Of a stretch of DNA of 64,000 bases, positions 1 through 37,800 are shown in pieces. How positions within the stretch are numbered: the stretch's first letter is position 1; every line of letters starts with the position of its first letter. The DNA comes from Neoarius graeffei (lineage: Eukaryota; Chordata; Actinopteri; Siluriformes; Ariidae). The position numbers were made by a program, and so were the translations under genes. The stretch lies in assembly GCF_027579695.1 (NCBI RefSeq), contig NC_083582.1, positions 31,634,964 to 31,698,963 of the forward strand. The letters are read 5' to 3'. Under the pieces are notes generated by a model. The model ran no database searches. It worked only from the letters and a program-made list of their open reading frames with translations, and had not been told where the DNA came from.

Positions 1-923
1 CTGCTGGAAAAGGAAATCAGCATCTCCAAAAAGCTCGTCAGCAGATGGAAGCATGAAGTGCTCTAAAATCTCCTGGTAGATGGCTGTGTTGACTTTGGAC
101 TTGATAAAATACAGTGGACCAACACCAGCAGATGACATGGCACCCCAAATCATCACAGACTGTGGAAACTTCACACTGGGCTTCAAACACCTTGGATTCT
201 GTGCCTCTCCACTCTTCCTCCAGACTCTAGAACCGTGATTTCCAAATTAAATGCAAAATGTACTTTCATCTGAAAAGAGGACTTTGGACCACTGAGCAAC
301 AGTCCATTTCTTTCTCTCCTTAGCCCAGATAAGACACTTCTGACATTGTCTCTGGCTCACGAGTAGCTTGATATTAGGAATGCGAAAGTTGTATCCCCTT
401 TCTTGAAGATGTCTGTTCGTGATGGGTCTTGATACACTGACACCAGCCTCAGTCCACTCCTTGTGAAGCTCTCCCAAGTTCTTGAATCAACTTTTCTTGA
501 CAATCCTCTCAAGACTGTGGCCATCCCTGTTGCTTGTGCACCTTTTCCAGCCACCCTTTTCAGCAATGACCTTTTGTGGCTTACCCTCCTTGTGGAGGGC
601 ATCAGTGATCATCTTCTGGACAACAGTCAAGTCAGCAGTCTTCTCCATGATTGTGGCTGTGTGTACTGAACTAGACCGAGAGATACACTGTATTCATACT
701 GTTTTACTCAAACTCGAAATGAAATATTCTAATATTTTGAGATGGGGTTTTTTATGTTTTTGTACTGTATGCCATACTGATTAAAATTAAAATAAAAAAA
801 TGCTTGAAACATTTTAGTTTATGTGTAATTGGTCTATAATATATAATATTTTCACTTTCTTAAATAACTGATGGAAAATATTGAACTTTTTCACAATATT
901 CTAATTTTTTGAGATGCACTAGT
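1..923 (-). mobile_element. Tc1-like DNA transposon, 5' part, cut by window start
   Basis: Reading the minus strand from about 650 leftward gives a Tc1-family transposase: an N-terminal helix-turn-helix stretch, then WAKERKKWTV, LFSDEST (first catalytic Asp) and a block ending FLFQQ at the window edge. The frame is broken by stops (one just after ERIVKKS, one after STFCI), so it is a relic. The terminal repeat ends near 923 with GTGCATCTCAAAAAATTAG on the minus strand, followed by TA-rich DNA. The Asp/Glu part of the catalytic triad lies outside the window. It sits in an intron of the sodium channel gene. Confidence 0.8.
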
Positions 924-934
924 GTATATATATC

Positions 935-1391
935 AGGCTTGTAGTACTCGAGTCTGACTCGTGCTCTAATTTTAAGGACTTGTGACTTGACTCGGACTCA
1001 TGCATTAACTGCATTAGGACTAGGATTTTTTCTTTATTTGTTATAATATGCCATAATAATTTGGCATAAGATATTTATAGACCTGGCGACTTGTCCAGGG
1101 TGTACCCTGCCTTTTGCCCGTAGTCAGCTGGGATAGGCTCCAGCTTGCCTGCGACCCTGTAGAACAAGATAAAGCGGCTAGAGATGATGAGATGAGATGA
1201 GATATTTATAGACCTGGCGACTTGTCCAGGGTGTACCCTGCCTTTTGCCCGTAGTCAGCTGCGATAGGCTCCAGCTTGCCTGTGACCCTGTAGAACAAGA
1301 TAAAGCAGCTAGAGATGATGAGATGAGATGAGACTTGAACACTGGGGACTCGAGACTGGACTCGAGGTTTAGTGACTCGACTACAACACTG
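935..1391. mobile_element. MITE with GTTGTAGTCGAGTC-type ends
   Basis: The left end reads CTTGTAGTACTCGAGTC. The right end, reversed, reads CAGTGTTGTAGTCGAGTC, so the ends are imperfect inverted repeats. No coding capacity is visible. Two V-SINE tail fragments lie inside it. The family was not identified. Confidence 0.5.
1081..1335 (+). repeat. Tandemly duplicated V-SINE 3' tail fragments
   Basis: Two units of about 130 bp each begin at ACCTGGCGACTTGTCCAGG and end in (GATGA)n. They are separated by ATATTTATAG, which also precedes the first unit. Both are 5'-truncated at the same base, so the second unit is more likely a tandem duplication than an independent insertion. Confidence 0.7.

Positions 1392-1393
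<2 letters not shown>

Positions 1394-1454
<61 letters not shown>
1394..1454. repeat. (TA)n microsatellite
   Basis: About 30 uninterrupted TA units, directly beside the TA target of the next element. Confidence 0.95.
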
Positions 1455-1459
<5 letters not shown>

Positions 1460-1503
1460 TACTGTGCAAAAGTCTTAGGCACATGTAAAGAAATGCTGTA
1501 GAC

Positions 1504-4101
1504 CAGGGACTCTCAACCTTTTCTGCTTTAAGGCCCACCTAATCATATTTGTAATGAGTCAGGGCCCATTAAAAAGATCCCCAATTATCTTGTCTCATCT
1601 ATTCTATTAGAATCTAATAACCTATTGTAACATGTATTAATGGGATGTAACATCACTCCTTGTTAAAGATGGGAGCCCAGGAATTAAATAAATGCACTAA
1701 AAACAAACTGTTTTTAATTGTAGGTATTGTATTTAAAACTGTATGGATGTACCAGAAGCCAGTATAAGCCATGCATGCAGGGAATTCTCAGTCAAAAGGG
1801 ATTAATGATCCAAAAGTGTGTCAGTAACAGCTTTGAAAACACAAGCTCGGAACAGCCTCCAAACATGGCTGCTCCAGACTACAACACCCAAGAGTCACAG
1901 CACCCTCTGTCACCTGATTACTAATTGCACCTGTTCCTCAGCAATCACCTCACCTACTTAAGCCCAGCTCTCACACACTCACATCGCAAAGTATCATTTA
2001 GTGGTTCCGTGCCTAACTTTACCAAGCTGTTTACTTTCTGCCTGACTTTCCTGTTTAGACTGTTATCTACGTTCAGTCCTCGACCTCACTCTATCGTTTT
2101 CTCTGCGTTGTCCTGTTTGCCGATCAAACAGCCCCTGCCCATTACTCTGACTACAATTCCTTCTCTTTGTTTTGGCTCAGTCTGCAGTTTGCTTCTCCCC
2201 ACTCTCCCCTGCGCCTGCATCTGTAAGTGCCTGCACCCTGACAGGATACTTTGCTACCAATGGATGCAGCAGAGGAGGCAAAGCAGACCACACTCAATGC
2301 TCAGGGGCATTTATTAGGTGAACATCAGCAGATGCTCAGCGACCTCAACACTAGGATGGTGCAACTCGCTGCTGTTATGTTGCAGGCCCTCCTAAAGTGC
2401 CCCGCATCTTCCGCCAGTGCCGCTCCACTCATTCCGCTACTGGAGAAGTTCTCGGGTGAAGCATCAAACTGTTAGGGATTTCTTCTCCATTGTTCCCTAT
2501 AGTTCTCACTCACTGGAATCTCCAACAAACAAAAGATTGCTAAATTTCTCATGTTACTCACGGGCATGGCTCTACAGTGGGCTAGAGTGGTATGCAGTGG
2601 TGAACACACCATATCCTTCAACCGTTTCTTGGATCTGTTTAAGCAAGTGTTTGATCACAAACCCGAAGAAAAAGAGGTCAAACAGAGTCTCTTGTCCATC
2701 AAGCAGGGAAATGGAAGAGTCGCAGAGTACACCCTGGACTTCTGTACATTGGCTGCAGGTAGTGGTTGGAATGAGCCTGCACTAAAAGCCACTTTTCACC
2801 AAGGGTTATGTCCAGAGGTGATGAGTGAATTGGACATCTGTCCTTCAACTCACTCATCGATTTGGCCAGTCGTCTGGACCACCTCATCACAAATAGACCC
2901 TCTCTGCAACCTACTACTACTCTGGCTCCTGCCACTAGCACACCCATTCCTATGGAGGTTTCTCATGTACGCGCGTTTGAGAAATCATGTGAGATGTCGA
3001 TAATAGTGATCACTTTCACCGGTGTCCACCATTATCGACACCCTGTAGAATTAAGTGACATTTACAACTCTTATGTATCGATCTTTGTGTAACATTGTTG
3101 AAGTAGATGAAGTACTTTTAAAAAAAATAAAAGTGCTGTGATTTATAATAATCTTTTTCTGATTCATAACAGAATGGAATGTTTCAAGAGTATTTGGAAT
3201 CTGATTGCAATAAATAGAATTAGACCAGAATTAAATTCCTAGCATATAAAAAAAATTACATGCTTGAAATATTCAGATTTTTTTATTCCATTCAGAAAAT
3301 ATTTTTTGCAGTTTGTTGTAAATATCTACCACATATTACAATATCAGTAGACATTTTATATTTTTAGATGTAAAAATAAAGTTTTGGTTCGAGGAATGAC
3401 ATGCGACCTTTGACCTGGATTTTCATGTGGTTACAATATCAATTACCTGTTGACATTTACTGGTAAACTACAAAACTAGAAATGAATACAAACAAAAATG
3501 AATGATTAACAAAATGTGATCTATGAAAATACTTACAAAGTGGAACAAAAATATTTTCTGACACAGGTTAAACATTATCAGTTCATTTGTTTACAAACAT
3601 TAGAATTACTTCCTCATTTACTTAAGCGCCGACATCCATATATTTATATAAAAGATATTTTGTACGAAATATAAGTCTATGTAAAGCAAGTTTTAAATAA
3701 AAACTATGTTTTGTTAACTTAATACTACATACCAATTATTTTTTTAAATAATCATCTGGATGTTGATAATTGTGGAACGGTGTCGATAATTGTGGAACGG
3801 TGTCATGTGATCTGATCTGATCTTAGCGTAAGTAATCGGGAATCAACTCTTTTTGACCATAACTTTTAGCTCACATGTATATCACCATGCATCACCACTA
3901 AAATGCCTCATTTTCATCGATAACCCATTGCAAAGCATTACGAGCTGTAGTGTGACCGTAGCTTAATGAGGCGGCTGTGACATCGGATGCAACCCAGCAA
4001 TTGTACCCTACTACGAGTAAAAAATTAACTTCAACTTGAAAAAAAATTGCGGCCCACTCTACGGCGCTTTTGGGCTGCGGCCCAGTGGTTGAGAAACACT
4101 G
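1504..4101. mobile_element. hAT-type element with 8-bp target duplication
   Basis: The ends are CAGGGACTCTCAACC (left) and, reversed, CAGTGTTTCTCAACC (right). A perfect 8-bp duplication CTGTAGAC flanks it (1496-1503 and 4102-4109). The size and the CAG..TTCTCAACC ends are typical of hAT. No transposase is readable, so it is non-autonomous. A related copy in the other orientation lies at 43938-44997. This copy contains a truncated sushi-type retrotransposon. Confidence 0.8.
1819..2995 (+). mobile_element. Truncated sushi-type LTR retrotransposon (5' LTR plus gag fragment)
   Basis: The LTR is 1819-2243, starting TGTCAGTAACAGC and ending CCTGACA. It is followed at 2245-2254 by a self-priming site complementary to 1986-1995 in the same LTR. 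A Gag frame starts at the ATG at 2261 (MDAAEEAKQT) and matches the copy at 8951. It breaks at a stop near 2475 and goes through at least two more frames to about 2995. Pol and the 3' LTR are missing. Confidence 0.8.
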
Positions 4102-4109
4102 CTGTAGAC

Positions 4110-4697
4110 CATAAATGCTTAAAAATTATGAAATGAATTGTTTTAATGTTAAAAAATATATAAACAGTATTATGCCATTATAAATGAAACAAAGTCAATA
4201 TTTGGTGTGAGATGACCCTTTGCTTTAAAAAAAAATAGTAGTCTCAGGTACAGTGAGTGCAGTTTTATGCGGAAATGAGCTGTAAGTTTTACTGAGCATC
4301 TTACAGAACCAGCCACAGTTCTTCTGGACACTTTGACTGTCACACTTGCTTCTTCATTTTGCAGCAAAACCCAGCAGCCTTCATTGTTTTCTTTTTTAAT
4401 CTGAAAAGTGGGCTCTTATGTAAGATGCTGCTCAGATACATTTTTTTCTGTACCATTTAATTTTGTGCTGGAAAATGAACATTTGTAACTCTAAAATGTG
4501 CTAACTTGATAATGTAGAAGTCATTAAATAGAAATCTATAACAAAGCTTGTATGTAAAAAATAGGGTGCCTAAGACTTGAACAGTATATAAAGCAAGGAA
4601 ATAAAAATCCAGATGTGGACTAACTTGGTTTTGAAACTAAAGATAGCTAAAGAGGTCCTGCAGACAGCATAATGTTTACTGACTCCACGTTATAGTA

Positions 4698-4747
<50 letters not shown>

Positions 4748-4905
4748 CTGCTTTCATCATTGATACCTGTCCAGTTTATGAAACATTAAAAAGCTTATAT
4801 CATAATCAGAAGGCATTCAAATATATTTTTATATGATATACAGTATACCTACTCAAGATTAAGCTTAACCTCTCTAAAATATTTTCTCTTTGTCAAATCT
4901 TTTAG
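4110..4905. other. Intron sequence and (CA)n repeat
   Basis: After the remainder of the MITE, 4585-4905 is plain intron with a (CA)n run at about 4699-4743 and the polypyrimidine tract of the next acceptor. No gene is visible. Confidence 0.7.
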
Positions 4906-30765
<25,860 letters not shown>

Positions 30766-31746
30766 TCGAGAGACAATGTTCAGCATTTTTTTTTGTCTTT
30801 TTTTTTAAGCAGAGAGTGATGTGTTCAGCTGGAGTATCACCGGCACAAAAAGACACCTTACTGATGCTCTAAAACACACATCAATTTTATAAAGTTATTG
30901 AAGTGATGTTTATTGGTGTCCAGTAGTGATTTATTTTTCTCACAATATAATTTTTCTGCATCTGATTCATTTTGTTGATCACCCTGTTCCGTGCTCAGAA
31001 ATGAAACACTAATCCTGTGACAAACTTTAGATTAGTCAGACTATTGCGTTCCATTTTCCCAAAACCTGCAGTATTTTTGTGCATTCATGCTCACCATTTA
31101 AAGTTGTCCAAATTCTCATATTAACATGAACATTGTTAGAGGCTTTTTCCCTAAAATGTATTTCCTCACCTTCACCTTAGAGCTGCTGTAACTAGTCCCT
31201 GATTTGTCTTGGGGCCTCACTTTCCTTTGCACTATTTTTAGACCCCCAGTTCACGGCCTGTCAGTTTACAGCAGGGAGACAGAATGAGTAGAACAGGCTC
31301 TGATCAGTTACATGGGAGGTATACTGTCACATTGGGCACTATGTGCAACTGCATAAGGCATACATAACCAGTACAGTACACACTTCCTGTAGTGTTTACG
31401 AGTCTCTGAATGCACTCAGTCAACCAGGTCATTTAAAACTTTTTCTGCATGTTATAGAAGTGCTGAAATGTTTTTAAGAATGTAAGTTGCCTTGACTTCA
31501 TACCATTATACTTCTACTCTCGTGATCATGATCATGATCAAAAGCAAAAATAATGTGCGTATACGATTGAGATTCCAACAGTGTGGCAGAGGTATTTCTA
31601 TGCAGGCAGCAACCTGGTGCAGAAGGGTGTGGTTAAAATGAATACATTATCAAGAGATAATGTGGGGCTGTGATATCTATGCAAATAAACTTTTCTTATT
31701 AGTGTCAGCACAATTATGTTGCTGTAATGACATACAATTAAATGCA

Positions 31747-31778
<32 letters not shown>

Positions 31779-31930
31779 CCCATGCTCTTTTGTGGGCCTT
31801 TGCTCACATGTGTGTGCACTCTTATGCTTATTTTGGCTAATTCCTCTTCCCTATGTTGGTGATATTTCTGTACATAATTACATGTCGGATATAATTAATT
31901 AGTAGAAATTGGGTGAACTATTCTTATTAA
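30766..31930 (+). other. scn4aa: scn4a 3' UTR and downstream DNA
   Basis: AT-rich, without coding frames. AATAAA at about 31684 (GCAAATAAACTTTT) is the first clear poly(A) signal after the stop; further ones lie near 33232 and 33430. A (GT)n run is at about 31750-31778. Which site is used cannot be told from sequence. Confidence 0.5.
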
Positions 31931-31939
31931 AGACATGAC

Positions 31940-32283
31940 ATTCATAGTCTAAAGTCCTTCCCACGCAATGCCCTGGTCTTCCCATGCAATCTCCCATCCC
32001 AGTACTAGCCAGGCCTTATGGTGCATTGGGTGGCGCCGATTTCCATTTCCGTAGCCCTTGGCCTCTCACCTATACAGTGAGGGTTGCAGTGGGGGGCTGG
32101 TCCTCTGGTAACCGTGAGAGTTTGACATCCCAGTCACATCTGTATTGCAGCATGCCTTGCCAGACAGTAGTAGGTACCATTTTTATGATGGTCTTTGGTA
32201 TGACCCGACTGCAAGTAGAACTTGTGATTTCCTGATCAAGAGGTGGATACACACACCACTAGGCCAACTCGCGGTTGGCATTA
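31940..32283 (-). mobile_element. SINE with tRNA-like head and 5S rRNA-like tail
   Basis: On the minus strand it starts near 32283 with GTTGGCCTAGTGGTGTG (A-box-like). At 32014-31971 it reads GCCTGGCTAGTACTGGGATG.., closely matching the 3' half of 5S rRNA. The middle is unfamiliar. Ends are approximate. Confidence 0.5.
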
Positions 32284-32299
32284 ATAGTACATTCACAAA

Positions 32300-33505
32300 A
32301 CTACGCTGTAAGAAATCTTCACTGAGTCTGTGCTAAAATCTCATTGCATCCACAGACTTTGACTGTCACATCCTCTGTTGCATTTCTTCTCTATGCCCCT
32401 GCAGGTGCATTCAATGTTTTTCTGAGTTCATTTCTCAACACTTAAATAGCAAAAGTGTATGAATTAGGGAAAAAAGCAATTAGTTACACTTATGCCGGAA
32501 CAAAAAATAGTGTCCTTAGACGTTTAAAACTAATGCTATTAATTAAAACTTGTAAATTGTAATATTTAACATTATATTAGTACCATTAGTATAATAAAAT
32601 CAGTGGCAGTTCTTGTAGTCTTTCATTATACAGAGCAATACTTTTTATGTATGCTTAATGAAGTTGTACTTTGTGACCAAATTTATTTTAAAATAACTCA
32701 CTTTTTTAATTAATTACTTTTGTGTTATTGTAAGTACCTTTTCAGACCTGCTTATTAGACTAAACTGGCTGATATTAGAAATTAACCTGAGACATTGTTA
32801 ATGTATGGGTTCTTGGACTTTTTTTTTCCTCAAGCTGAGTGTCTCATCATTAGAGAAGGTATATATTTTTTCAATCATTTTAAATGTCAAGCTATGTTGT
32901 GTTACTTAATCTTAATAGACTGTGACTGCAATGTTATTTTACAATGTTTACAGTTTGTATTGCTAGTTTGGTATCAATTTATCAACTTTAAATTATATGC
33001 ATCAAATTAAATTCACAGCCTGCTCTTTATGTCTTATAAATCATAATACATAGTTTGCTAGTTTAATTAATCGATAATCTTGGCTAAATATCTTAATTTA
33101 TTGATAGTTTGTATTTGTGATGAAAATAATTTGTTTTTATTTTGTAATGCATCAGCTTAAGGACGTTTTTGGAAACTGAACCATAGGTCTTAACCTAATT
33201 ACTAATGTCTTACTCCTGAAATGTGCACGTTAATAAATGAAGCACTTTTGATTTATCTGTGACAGATTTTTTTTAGGAACGCTCATAAAACTATGTTCAG
33301 AATTGTTTGTTTTACATGAAGAGAAATGTTAGTGCTTTAGGCTTGTGTTGGCTGTATATACATTATGCATTCAGTATTTTAGATGCTATTTTACCCATTT
33401 CCTTCCTTTATATAATTAAAAACCTTTTCAATAAAATGGACATTTAACACAATTTTGGCTGAAAAACATGGGAATATGATTGATCTGTCTCTATCCTTTC
33501 ACATA
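32300..33505. other. AT-rich intergenic DNA
   Basis: No frames or repeats that I can name. Possible scn4a poly(A) signals are at about 33232 and 33430. Confidence 0.5.
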
Positions 33506-34025
33506 CAGTGCCAGTCCAAAGTTTGGACAGACCTACTCATAGGTTTTTCTGTACTTTGACTATTTTCTACATTGTAGAACAATACTGAAGCTCAAAACTA
33601 TGAAATAACATATGGAACATGTATGGAATTATGTGGTAAACAAAAAACAAAATTTGTTCCATATTTTAGATTCTTCACAGTAGCCACTGTTTACCTTGAT
33701 GACACTTTACACATATTAACTAGCTTTATGAGGTAATCACCTGGAATGCTTTTCAATTAACAGGTGTGTCTTGTCAAAAGTTAATTAGTGCAATTTATTG
33801 CCTTCTTAATGCATTTGAGATCAAGCAGTAAATAGTAAATGATAACAATACAGTAAATCACCCTATTCCATAACCTTAGTAATCCATATTATATCAAGAA
33901 CCGCTCAACTAAGTAAAGAGAAACGACATCCATCATTACTTTAAGACATAAAGTGTCATTTAATTAATAAAAATAAAGAAAAAACATTGAATTAGAAGGT
34001 ATGTCCAAACTTTTGACTGCTGCTG
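33506..34025. mobile_element. Tc1-type MITE, CAGTGCCAGTCCAAAGTTTGG ends
   Basis: The left end and the right end (reversed, CAGCAGCAGTCAAAAGTTTGG) match, and TA flanks both sides. 520 bp, no transposase. This is a very common terminal-repeat type in fishes. Confidence 0.85.
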
Positions 34026-34261
34026 TACATGTGGCTTATCTCACAAACTGCATGTTTTCCTCTTTCTCTTTTCACTATACGTTTAGTAATGAAGGAGGTT
34101 ACATAATCCTATGAAATGCCTTTCTTTCCCAAGATGATGTACATTCTCAGGAACCTTATTTAAGCACTTTATCTTTAAAGGAGATACACAGAACCTTTAT
34201 TTTTAAATACATTTCTGAGTGGATAGTATCTCCATCCTTGACTCTTGTATGCTGCATAAAT

Positions 34262-34621
34262 GGTGGCATGGTGGTGTAGTGGTTAGCACTGTTGCCTCAC
34301 AGCAAGAAGGTCCTGGGTTTGAGCTCAGCGGCTGGCGAGGGCCTTTCTGTGTGGAGTTTACATGTTCTCCCCGTGTCTGTGTGGGTTTCCTCTAGGTGCT
34401 TCGGTTTCCCCTACAGTCCAAAGGCATGCAGGTTAGGCTAATTGATGGCTCTAAATTGACCATGAGTGTGAATGGTTGCTTGTCTCTGTGTCAGCTCTGC
34501 GATGACCTGGCAACTTGTCCAGGGTGTACCCCGCCTCTCACCCATACTCAGCTGGGATAGGCTCCAGCTTGCCTGTGACCCTTGTAGAACAGGATAAGCA
34601 GCTACAGATAATGGATGGATG
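34262..34621 (+). mobile_element. V-SINE, plus strand
   Basis: The head TGGTGTAGTGGTTAGCACTG is followed by the core and ends in (GGAT)n. It is more diverged than the other copies. Target duplication not resolved. Confidence 0.85.
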
Positions 34622-35505
34622 GAGTTAAAATCGACCACAAAGTTGGCATTCGAGCTGCCTCACTGAGCCAGCCAGCCCTGAGTGTGTGACATCACAGCAG
34701 GAACCAGTTTTAAGGCCGAGGCCTTTGACAGGTATAGACCAAAGTCATATAAATAAAAATTTACGGTGAAAGTAAGAAATACCGTTACCGACTTGCTCAA
34801 CCAAGACTGATTTGGCTTCACTGATTGTGGGTTGACTCTCATTAAAACAGGATAGGTGTTATAACTTATGCAACGTACATGTACATGCATTCTTTTTTTA
34901 CTGATAAAATGTAAATGGATAATTAAATAATCAGATGAACTGAGACAATCACATTCTGAAGCAAATTAAATAATCTTATACCAGTAACTTAAATACACAA
35001 TACAAGTTACATGTATTAATCTAAATGCAGGTAAACAATGAGTGTTGTTGTTGTTGTTTTTGTTGTTTTGTATCCAAATGAGAGTCGCATCTAACCCATC
35101 TGTGTTCTCGCTTCTTGAAAGCTGATCTTGTGGACAATTGTTTTGAAACAATCTGACTTTCAGTTGTTCATTCAGTTCTCTGTTCATTTGCTTCTTCCAC
35201 TTAAGGGCGAGATATTGCTGCTGAGGCAAGCATATCCAGCGGAGAAATCAGACGGCTAGTCCACTCATTCTCCATTTTCTCCATACTGAGTACTCCCCCA
35301 TTACTGCTCAGCTCAGGCAATTACTAAAACCCGGGATGGAATGAGACATCACCGGTTTTAGCAACAACCGCAGGGAGATCACTGCCCGAGTGATAATATG
35401 TCACGTCCTGTCCAGTCCCGTTCCATCCCAGGTTTTAGCAACAACCCTCGGCTCACACTCTGGGAGAACTGGTGCAACTGAACTTACTTTCCTTTTCTTG
35501 TAGTT

Positions 35506-35772
35506 TTATTTTCGTTTAACTATTGGTACTGCAGCCTCTTTCAATATGGGCTTATAGTCAACACTCCTCAACCGATCAGAGGTTTCATACGAGTCTTCAG
35601 TAAAATGTGCAGAGCAGAGGAGAGACCACTTCGTAGGCGCCCAATGTGCCCATGAACTTCTCGCAAAATGTGTCCAAATCTTTGCAATTTGAACATTCTT
35701 GGGCCATGAATGCAACATAAATTCACCTTCTGTTATGTTGCTGCACCAGCCAGCAACACATCTACGTGGCAT
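35506..35772 (-). CDS. THAP-domain protein, 88 residues
   Basis: The ATG at 35772 starts MPRRCVAGWCSN; Cys5, Cys10 and the CSAH pair give a complete C2CH zinc site, followed by the AVP-type end (AVPIV). THAP domains are DNA-binding and are often transposon-derived. The protein ends three residues after the domain (KRK), so it is either a small THAP protein or a first exon. It belongs to the surrounding TTAA element. Expression is unknown. Confidence 0.7.
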   Translation of the reverse strand: MPRRCVAGWCSNITEGEFMLHSWPKNVQIAKIWTHFARSSWAHWAPTKWSLLCSAHFTEDSYETSDRLRSVDYKPILKEAAVPIVKRK

Positions 35773-36046
35773 GGCGATAAATTAGCTCAAAATGGAAGCT
35801 TGAAGTTGCAGTCAGCTCTGTGTTTTAGTATAGCGGAAATGGTGATGAGACCGATAGCCTTCCTGAGGTGATGTCACAGATGTCAAGGTCATTCACTCAG
35901 ATTGCTACCTATATGAATAATTTTAATCATAAAAATTACTATATTAGATTTATTGTTAATGCTTAAAACTATTACTATGCCATTCTTGAGGTCTCAAGGT
36001 ATTTATAAACAAAAAGTGAGGCCATGGCGCTGCATGTCTCCTTTAA

Positions 36047-36776
36047 GGTTGTAGCCCCCTCTGGGTGCTTCATGGATGCCCTCCTCCTCTAATAGCTCTA
36101 GTTGTTTTACACCTTCTATTTTTACTTGCAGCAGTGAGTTGGCTTCACTTCAGGTAACAAGTGCTTATATCACTGGAATTTAAGCTCTGTTCAATGCATT
36201 TTCTTATTATAACTTCCCTGATTTTTGTATATTGAAAAATATCCCATATTTGTTTACCAAATATGTACTTGTACTTTCATTTACCAATTAAACTGGATAT
36301 TTGACATTCAGTGTTGAGCATATAGGAGAAATTACAGTCAGTATAGAGTCAGTATAAAAGGTCAAAGTTCGGCAGTAGGCAGTGGACTGATGAGACAGAA
36401 CCATTCAATAGCACCATTTGGGAAAGCAGAGAGTATCAGAAAGGACAGAGATAATGGTTGCCTTTTTACTTATGAAACACATCCAACCAGACAGGCTGTC
36501 CACATTTTCACAACTCACTCATGTGCGTGAGCAAGGCTCACATTCAGTGGCATAATTGAAACAATACCAAATCCATAACAATGCTGTAAATGTGTCTTAG
36601 GGTGAACCCCAGTAGAACACATTGTTGCTCTAGAAGTTTTACTCTATGGAGTATACCTAAAGAGGTACAGAGAGCAATTTGAGATTCAGCTAAAGCCTCA
36701 AAGTATCTCTTACAAGAATAATTTGCCCAAATCCAAACTTCAGCAATGATCCAAATGCTACATGAAAGCGTATGTA
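36047..36776. other. Intergenic DNA
   Basis: A short GTGGACTGATGAGACAGAA-like trace at 36385 may be a Tc1 transposase scrap. Nothing firm. Confidence 0.4.
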
Positions 36777-37236
36777 CATCGATCAGCCATAACATTAAAA
36801 CTACTGACAGGTGAAGTGAGTAACATTAATGATCTCATTACAGTGTCACCTATCAACGGGTGGGATATATTAGCCAGCAAGAGAACAGTCAATTCTTGAA
36901 GTTGATATGTTGGAAGCAGGAAAAATGAGTAAACGTAAGGATCTGGGTGATTTTGACAAGGGCATGTGATGGCTAGATAATTGGGTCTGAACATCTCCAA
37001 AATGGCACATCTTGTGGGGTGTTCCCAGTATGCAACGGTTAGTACCTATCAAAGTGGTCAAAGGAAGGACAACCAGTGAACCAGCGACAGGGTCATGGAT
37101 GTCAAAGGCTCACCGATTTGCATGGGGCACAAAGGCTAGTCCATATGCTCCAATCCCACAAAAGACCTACTGTAGCACAAACTGCTGAAAATTTAATGCA
37201 GAAACCTTTCTGTTTTAGCCAGCATTAACTTTTTCA

Positions 37237-37465
37237 CCAGTTTGTGCTACAATAGCTCTTCTATGAAATATGGACAATATGGGCTAGCCTTCATGCCCCA
37301 TGCGAATCGAGGAGCCTTCGACACCCATGACCCTGTTGCTGGTTCACTGGTTGTCCTTCCTTGCCCATTTTTCCTGCTTCCAACAGATCAACTTCAAGAA
37401 CTGACTGTTCTCTTGCTGCCTCATATGTCCCACCCCTTGACAGGTGCCACTGTAATGAGATAATT
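37237..37465 (-). repeat. Inverted second copy of the Tc1 5' segment
   Basis: Reverse-complement match to about 36840-37175 (for example TGCTTCCAACA.. against TGTTGGAAGCA..), with small deletions. It forms a hairpin with the first copy. Confidence 0.75.
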
Positions 37466-37469
37466 AAAT

Positions 37470-37600
37470 AATATTGGCTGGCATTGAGTGGTATATCAGA
37501 TATATTCCATTCAGCTAGCATGATATTCAGTGAGTTGAAGACAAGTTCAATATCATGCTAGCTGAATGGAATATATCTGATATACCATGGAAAAAAAAGT
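37470..37600. repeat. Palindromic MITE
   Basis: GGTATATCAGATATATTCCA..GCTAGCATGATATT is followed by its reverse complement after a spacer of about 25 bp. A (TTA)n run follows. One arm also occurs at 25200. Confidence 0.8.
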
Positions 37601-37800
37601 CAGTCAATATTATTATTATTATTATTATACATACAATTTGATGATCTAGTTGTAACTAGATGGGCGGGGTTCACTAAGATGGTGCCTGTGTTTGGCTTTG
37701 CCACTGCCCCGGCCCAACTGTCGCTGCCACTGTCACTATCTCAACTGTTGGCAATTCTATGCCTACTCTTGCCATTGCTATTATTCGCCAGTGATGTTTC

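Larger units (their letters stand above)
1457..4584. mobile_element. Tc1-type MITE split by a hAT insertion
   Basis: The left end is CAGTACTGTGCAAAAGTCTT. The right end reversed reads CTGTTCAAGTCTTAGGCAC, a slightly shortened terminal repeat, followed by TA. The MITE has no transposase. The hAT element at 1504-4101 interrupts it. Confidence 0.6.
34179..36042 (-). mobile_element. Kolobok-like element with TTAA targets and a THAP gene
   Basis: TTAA lies at 34175-34178 and 36043-36046. Ends AGGAGATACACAG and, reversed, AGGAGACATGCAG are imperfect inverted repeats. A minus-strand THAP exon is inside. TTAA targets plus a THAP protein suggest Kolobok. No long transposase is present, so the copy is probably non-autonomous. 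A V-SINE has inserted in the left part. Confidence 0.62.

Noticed and set aside
1206..1538. 110-codon minus-strand frame
   Set aside because: It runs through a (TA)n run giving a Tyr-Ile repeat and through SINE tails; not a gene.
31971..32014. 5S rRNA gene
   Set aside because: Only the 3' half matches and it is embedded in a SINE-like unit.
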